From the IMG/VR virus record IMGVR_UViG_3300030107_001144, positions 1 through 22,240 of that record: a stretch of DNA of 22,240 nucleotides. The stretch is one strand, 5' to 3'. The translations under genes and the position numbers were made by a program. The first letter of the stretch is position 1, and each line of letters begins with the position of its first letter. This document shows positions 18,547 to 22,240 of this stretch, in pieces. This stretch comes from a virus. A model generated the notes under the pieces. The model was given only the letters and a program-made list of their open reading frames with translations. It made no database searches and was not told the DNA's origin.

Positions 18547-19245
18547 GTGTACGAAAGAATACTGATTATAAGTGATTTACATATTCCATATCATCACAAA
18601 GACGCCTTTGCGTTTTTAACTAAGATAAAAGAAGAATATAGTCCAGACTTTATTGTAAACATTGGAGACTTGTTAGACTTTCAAGCTATGTCTATGCACG
18701 ACCACGACCCTGACCTGCCTAGTCCAGGTGATGAACTAACACAAGCAAAAGTATACGTCAAAGAACTAGAAGAAATATTTCCAAAAGTAATAGAAGTAGA
18801 ATCCAACCACAGTTCTATGGTATATCGTAGAGCATTGAAGTCTGGTATGAGCCGTATGTTTCTTAGAACTTATGGGGAGTTTTTAGGTACAAAGAAGTGG
18901 ACATGGCAAGATGATTTGACTATTACTTTACCCAATAAACAAAGATGTTTCTTTACACATGGCAGGGTAGCAGATGTCTTAAAGGTATCACAAACTATGG
19001 GAATGAATGCAGTACAAGGACATTACCACACCAAGTTCTTGATATCATGGTGGGCAAACCCTGACAATTTATTCTGGGGTATGAATGTAGGCTGCCTTAT
19101 AAATCAAAAGAGCCTAGCATTTGCCTATGCTAAAAATTTTAAAACCAGATTCATACTAGGCTGTGGTATGATTATAGATGGAATACCTAAACTGTTTCCT
19201 ATGGTTCTTGATAATGATGGAAACTGGATAGGCAAGTTAGTTTAA
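18532..19245 (+). CDS. Calcineurin-like metallophosphoesterase
   Basis: I used the GTG at 18532 (237 residues); GTG 18547 is an alternative and no good RBS is seen for either. Metal-binding motifs in order: SDLHIP (14-19, D15 and H17), IGDLLDF (44-50, D46), ESNHSS (90-95, N92-H93; the usual GNHE reads SNHS), FFTHGR (about 143-148) and GHYHTKF (about 163-169). Such enzymes hydrolyse phosphomonoesters or diesters and are frequent in phage replication regions, with roles in nucleic-acid end processing suspected. The gene ends the rightward operon and shares its stop region with the convergent gene. Confidence 0.85.
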   Translation: MLKYNVYERILIISDLHIPYHHKDAFAFLTKIKEEYSPDFIVNIGDLLDFQAMSMHDHDPDLPSPGDELTQAKVYVKELEEIFPKVIEVESNHSSMVYRRALKSGMSRMFLRTYGEFLGTKKWTWQDDLTITLPNKQRCFFTHGRVADVLKVSQTMGMNAVQGHYHTKFLISWWANPDNLFWGMNVGCLINQKSLAFAYAKNFKTRFILGCGMIIDGIPKLFPMVLDNDGNWIGKLV

Positions 19246-19436
19246 ATCCAATATAGTAAATAAGAATAAGCTCCAAAGATTACAACTACATATAGTTTTT
19301 GTATAACTGAGAAACCTTTCCATGCTGCTTTTACAGATTTCCAGAAATGTTTTTTAAGTGCATCTCCAATAACTTCTGCTGCGTCTTCAGTAAAATCTTT
19401 TAGCTCTTCTTTAATTTTATCTTTATCTAAAGCCAT
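19242..19436 (-). CDS. Small membrane protein, 64 residues (lysis-module candidate)
   Basis: AAGGAGGT lies before the ATG. The N-terminal 42 residues are charged and helical (LDKDKIKEELKDFTEDAAEV, 3-22), and one membrane segment follows near the C-terminus (IQKLYVVVIFGAYSYLLYWI, 45-64), suggesting a C-tail-anchored protein. The charged N-terminus before a single C-terminal membrane helix is seen in some holin/antiholin or pinholin-like proteins, but no family is recognised. The stop overlaps the convergent metallophosphoesterase stop (TTTAAA). Confidence 0.6.
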   Translation of the reverse strand: MALDKDKIKEELKDFTEDAAEVIGDALKKHFWKSVKAAWKGFSVIQKLYVVVIFGAYSYLLYWI

Positions 19437-19445
19437 GATACCTCC

Positions 19446-19688
19446 TTAATTTTTTAGTGGGTTTTGTATTGTAAATCTAAATTCATCTAACTTAGTTTCT
19501 AATACAGCTACTCTTTTTTCTAATATACTTATTTCTTTCTTCATAGCCTTTATTGTTTTTGTAGATTTAGATTGCTCTAACTCATCAAGCCTATTATTAA
19601 ATACACCCCATGCGTAGAAACCACCACCTATCGTGGTAACAATACCAACAATTGCTATATATTTTTTAAGTGTTTCCATTAAATCCAT
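19446..19688 (-). CDS. Membrane-anchored coiled-coil protein, 80 residues (spanin- or holin-like)
   Basis: The start at 19688 forms TAATG with the preceding stop; an in-frame ATG at 19679 is possible. A membrane helix covers about residues 10-28 (IAIVGIVTTIGGGFYAWGVF, 12-31), followed by a coiled coil with heptad-spaced Leu/Ile/Val (LDELEQ ... EISILEKRVAVLETKLDEF, 33-72). This is the shape of an inner-membrane spanin or of a XhlA-type accessory. No lipobox protein was found beside it, so a two-component spanin is not demonstrated. Context: lysis or envelope module. Confidence 0.6.
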   Translation of the reverse strand: MDLMETLKKYIAIVGIVTTIGGGFYAWGVFNNRLDELEQSKSTKTIKAMKKEISILEKRVAVLETKLDEFRFTIQNPLKN

Positions 19689-21106
19689 TAGTAACCTCTT
19701 AGCTGTCTAAGTTCTTGTTCAGCTATCTTTCTTTTTATTGTAGCATTTCTAAGATTGTTTTGATACTCCTTAACAGGGTCATTCATAGAGATAGCTACAA
19801 AGTTTGTATTATCATTATAAATCTTTTTTCCATACTCATCAAGTGTTCGTAGGTCCTCATAAGTATTGCCTTCATATATCTTTCTGTTGTCTACATACGC
19901 TTTGTTGTAGCTAGATAAATCTACCTGCTCTTGCACCATGACTTGTTGAGCTATAATGCTAGTGGCTGCTAATTGTTTCTCTACGCTTTTAATCTTTACG
20001 CTAACCTCTGCCTGTATAGAGTTTACGCTTACAGATACTTCTGTAGATTCTTCTTCAGCTACTGCCACTTGCTCGTTACTAGATGGTTCACTCTGAGGTT
20101 CTTCTTGAACTGTTTCCACAGGGGTACTTTCAGTCGGTTCAGGTTGTTCTTCCATGAACTCTTCTTCAACTGCTGCGACAGTAGTCTCATTACTAACCTC
20201 TTCTTCCTCGGGTTCTGGTACAATCTCTGGTCCTCCAAATACTTGCAGTATTTCTACCTCTTCAAACTCTTCCTCTAGTTCCTCAAAGGTTTCAAATACT
20301 TCTACAATCTGTTCCTCTTCAATTATAATACCCATTTCCTCTAATGCAATAGGTGGTGGTAATAATTCAAACTCTTCTATTAGTTCTTCTTCTACAAATT
20401 GTTCTTCCCATTCTTCAAATTCCTCTATAACTTCATATATTTCTTCTATAGTTTCCTCTGGTATTACGATATTATTGTATGTCATTGTAAGTTTTGCACC
20501 AAGAAGATTAGGTCCACCTAAGTTTACATAGCTACCTTCATCTACCCCTTCCCATTCCCAATAGAATTGATTGCTACCTGCACCTGCGTAAGTAACTGTA
20601 TCTTCATACTTATATGCATTAGTACCATAACCAGAATCATTATTTCTAGTTTGGTTTACAGTTGCAAGAACCGTGCCATCTTTATCTAATATTTGTACTG
20701 TCGTTGTATAGCTGTCTTGCCCTGCTCTTGCTTGACCACATTGATAAGCAGAGCCTACCCATTCACAGTTCTGTACTATGGTTGTAGAGTTTAATGTTAC
20801 ACCATTATCTAATTTATCTTGCGTTGTGGTGTCGTCATTTGTTACAATATCTAGTAATGTACCAGTATAGTTTATACTTCCTGTACCTGTTGTTTCTAAC
20901 TCTTGTCCCCAGTCTCTTATATTTCCTTCAACTGTAAAGCCATTAGTTGTTACATTAGGTATAGAACTATCAACAGATTGGTAGTTACTTGCGTTTCCAG
21001 AACCATTTGGCAAAAGGTTTCCAGTCGTTATGTCTTCTGCTGTTGCTGCCCACGCTATCAAGAATGCAATTAACAACAAGTAGCCACATTTAATCATCAT
21101 CTCCAT
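19688..21106 (-). CDS. Secreted protein with long acidic segment, 472 residues
   Basis: A signal peptide is clear (MEMMIKCGYLLLIAFLIAWA, cleavage probably after ATA at 21-23). Residues 24-212 look beta-rich, with GNLLPNGSGNASNYQ near the mature start, an isolated Cys pair (C114, C123) and WEWEG (183-187). Residues about 217-350 are extraordinarily acidic (runs such as EEEFEEVE, EPEEEEV) with periodic hydrophobics. The last 110 residues (YVDNRKIYEGNTYEDLRTLD at 404-423) look like a separate conserved domain. RBS GGAG precedes the start. A periplasmic or surface role late in infection is inferred; calcium binding or charge-driven envelope stress are guesses. Confidence 0.7.
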   Translation of the reverse strand: MEMMIKCGYLLLIAFLIAWAATAEDITTGNLLPNGSGNASNYQSVDSSIPNVTTNGFTVEGNIRDWGQELETTGTGSINYTGTLLDIVTNDDTTTQDKLDNGVTLNSTTIVQNCEWVGSAYQCGQARAGQDSYTTTVQILDKDGTVLATVNQTRNNDSGYGTNAYKYEDTVTYAGAGSNQFYWEWEGVDEGSYVNLGGPNLLGAKLTMTYNNIVIPEETIEEIYEVIEEFEEWEEQFVEEELIEEFELLPPPIALEEMGIIIEEEQIVEVFETFEELEEEFEEVEILQVFGGPEIVPEPEEEEVSNETTVAAVEEEFMEEQPEPTESTPVETVQEEPQSEPSSNEQVAVAEEESTEVSVSVNSIQAEVSVKIKSVEKQLAATSIIAQQVMVQEQVDLSSYNKAYVDNRKIYEGNTYEDLRTLDEYGKKIYNDNTNFVAISMNDPVKEYQNNLRNATIKRKIAEQELRQLRGY

Positions 21107-21731
21107 ATAAATTATACTCCGTATCTATAGGCACAAACTCTGTTTTGTTATCTATAGCTGCTCTTCTTTTAAGTTTTTGCACATAAGTATCATAATCTGG
21201 TCTTTCTATATCATATTTTTTCCATTGATTTGTAGCGTCTTGACCTATCTGTCCTTCAAATGGGCAAGGAGTACCTGCGTGTTCCATGGCAGAAAACACC
21301 CTATCGTCCTGACAAAGTATTGCGATTGATGCAACTCTCATATTAAAGTCGTATAATAATTTTGATAGTTTCATCCTTTCGCAATTCTCGTCAACAACAT
21401 ATGTACCACCTGATACTCCAAACCCTGTTACCTGAACTGCACCAGACACGCCTACTATACATAGGTCCTGGCTGTATGATGACATAGAGGGTGCTGCTGC
21501 AGTATTTACAGGTATCTGTTGTGTCTTTGTCGTGTTACTCGTGCTATTGGTCGTGGTGTTAGTCTGACCTCCTGAGTATGTATTCGTGGTCGTTGACGTG
21601 TAACCACCCGATATGGAAGTGTTAGAGCCTGAAGTATTAGTCTGATTAGATACACTATTATCTGTCGCAAATGCTACCACCCCTGCAAAAAGTAATAATA
21701 ATTGAATTACTGTATGTACTATATAGTTCAT
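21090..21731 (-). CDS. Secreted protein with Ser/Thr/Asn-rich linker and Cys-containing domain
   Basis: The protein has 213 residues. A signal peptide (MNYIVHTVIQLLLLFAGVVA, cleavage probably after AFA) is followed by about 55 residues of Ser, Thr, Asn and Gly low complexity, then a conserved-looking domain from about 85: DLCIVGVSGAVQVTGFGVSG, DENCERMKLSKLLYDFNMRV, AILCQDDRVF and AGTPCPFEGQIG, with four Cys that may form disulfides. I remember similar domains in marine phages without known function. It overlaps the acidic protein gene by 17 bp and the holin-like gene by 4 bp. It is probably exported with its neighbour. Confidence 0.7.
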   Translation of the reverse strand: MNYIVHTVIQLLLLFAGVVAFATDNSVSNQTNTSGSNTSISGGYTSTTTNTYSGGQTNTTTNSTSNTTKTQQIPVNTAAAPSMSSYSQDLCIVGVSGAVQVTGFGVSGGTYVVDENCERMKLSKLLYDFNMRVASIAILCQDDRVFSAMEHAGTPCPFEGQIGQDATNQWKKYDIERPDYDTYVQKLKRRAAIDNKTEFVPIDTEYNLYGDDD

Positions 21732-22105
21732 TTCTTACCAAACATACCAGCTGCTGGTTTAAGTCCATATATTGCTCCAAAAATACCTATTAATAACCAT
21801 TGATACCACTGAGGTAATCCATTAAAGTATTGAAAGAATAGGTCTAACTTTTCCTTCATCATATCATCACCAAAAAATACTGCGTATGCAAGTACAAGTA
21901 TAGGTAATGATACTATCACAAGAACAAACTCATCTTTCCAACCATTGTTGTTGTCTGCTCTTACCTGTGCTTGATAGTCTATCTCTCCTTGAGCCATACG
22001 ATACATATGGTTTCTTTCAGCCATGGCTTCATACTTTTTAGTTTCTTGTCTTTGTTTAAAACAATCTACTGCTGTTGATACTACTGCTGATAATAAACCA
22101 AACAT
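21728..22105 (-). CDS. Putative holin (two or three membrane segments)
   Basis: The protein has 125 residues. The N-terminal part is a short hydrophobic stretch followed by a charged helix (KQRQETKKYEAMAERNHMYR, 17-36). Two membrane helices follow: EFVLVIVSLPILVLAYAVFF (59-78) and WYQWLLIGIFGAIYGL (100-115), with a short basic tail. 'WxDExxxxxxSLPxxxLAY ... LPxWYQWLLxxIxGAxxGL' is a pattern I associate with phage holin-like proteins, possibly the 3TM type. The ATG is TAATG-coupled to the preceding gene. It would form the membrane lesion for lysis; no endolysin is in the window. Confidence 0.65.
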   Translation of the reverse strand: MFGLLSAVVSTAVDCFKQRQETKKYEAMAERNHMYRMAQGEIDYQAQVRADNNNGWKDEFVLVIVSLPILVLAYAVFFGDDMMKEKLDLFFQYFNGLPQWYQWLLIGIFGAIYGLKPAAGMFGKK

Positions 22106-22240
22106 TATGCTATCCCCCTAATTAAAAGTTCTCGTATAACGATAATCATTTGTGTTCCTGCAACTACTGCCACGGTCCACAAAATTTTTTTTATAGAATT
22201 TATATCGTCTTCTATATGACGCAAATGATTCTTTTCAATA
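22105..22240 (-). CDS. XhlA-like membrane protein (partial, C-terminal 44 residues)
   Basis: The minus strand from the right edge reads IEKNHLRHIEDDINSIKKIL followed by WTVAVVAGTQMIIVIRELLI and RGIA, with the stop at 22107-22105 overlapping the holin-like start (TAATG). The pattern 'L..IE.dI..IKKilW....' followed by one hydrophobic helix is like haemolysin XhlA and related lysis accessory proteins. Only the C-terminus is in the window, so the family call is tentative. Confidence 0.5.
   Translation of the reverse strand, partial: IEKNHLRHIEDDINSIKKILWTVAVVAGTQMIIVIRELLIRGIA

Noticed and set aside
20154-20531. Plus-strand Ser-rich ORF of 125 codons
   Set aside because: It is the antisense shadow of the Glu-rich segment of the acidic secreted protein (GAA/GAG read in reverse gives Ser-like codons); it has no RBS.

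Overview
The window looks like part of the genome of a tailed phage with a short-tailed (podovirus-type) virion. The evidence is a T7-like head-to-tail connector/portal (no tail-tube or tape-measure genes are seen), scaffold, capsid, gp11-like and gp12-like tail proteins and a two-subunit terminase. Base composition is strongly A+T rich. Several very small basic proteins between terminase and portal resemble ones I remember from marine podoviruses, so an A+T-rich marine host (for example a SAR11-type bacterium) is a reasonable inference but is not proven. No tRNA, CRISPR, integrase, phage RNA polymerase or DNA polymerase was seen.

Layout. (1) 1-8977, minus strand: the late virion module, read right to left as terS, terL, seven small proteins plus a GNAT acetyltransferase, portal, a Bbp19-like protein, scaffold, major capsid, a probable decoration protein, the gp11-like adaptor and the start of a gp12-like nozzle protein. 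Many junctions are one-base TAATG stop/start overlaps, and the capsid gene has its own extended -10 promoter and a structured leader. (2) 8978-9437: divergent control region. (3) 9438-15481, plus strand: early and replication genes. They comprise small unknown proteins, an endonuclease VII-like HNH nuclease, an SF2 helicase, a Ref-like HNH nuclease and a stand-alone ATP-cone-like protein. (4) 15537-16640, minus strand: a RepB-type AEP primase and a Cro/YdaS-like repressor. (5) 16730-19245, plus strand: a probable ssDNA-binding protein, a Cas4/RecB-type exonuclease, a small protein behind a structured leader, and a metallophosphoesterase. (6) 19242-22240, minus strand: secreted and membrane proteins that look like a lysis or cell-envelope module (holin-like, XhlA-like, spanin-like, and two secreted proteins, one with a long acidic segment).

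How it fits together. A 14-bp dyad, TTRAC-N4-GTYAA, recurs at promoters. It overlaps the -35 of an early promoter (10631), sits in the spacer of another (11854), and flanks both sides of the repressor/SSB divergent promoter (16662, variant at 16683). A degenerate copy lies on the primase promoter (16419). I infer that this is the operator of the 72-residue Cro-like protein, and that early, replication and primase transcription form one regulon. A second layer may be translational. Four genes carry a 5-7 bp hairpin with a 10-11 nt loop 0-8 nt before the Shine-Dalgarno (SD) sequence, with the start codon after it. The gene at 18334 is preceded by a multi-branched leader whose loop is exactly complementary to the gene's own SD. 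These two regulatory layers are the most interesting content of the window.
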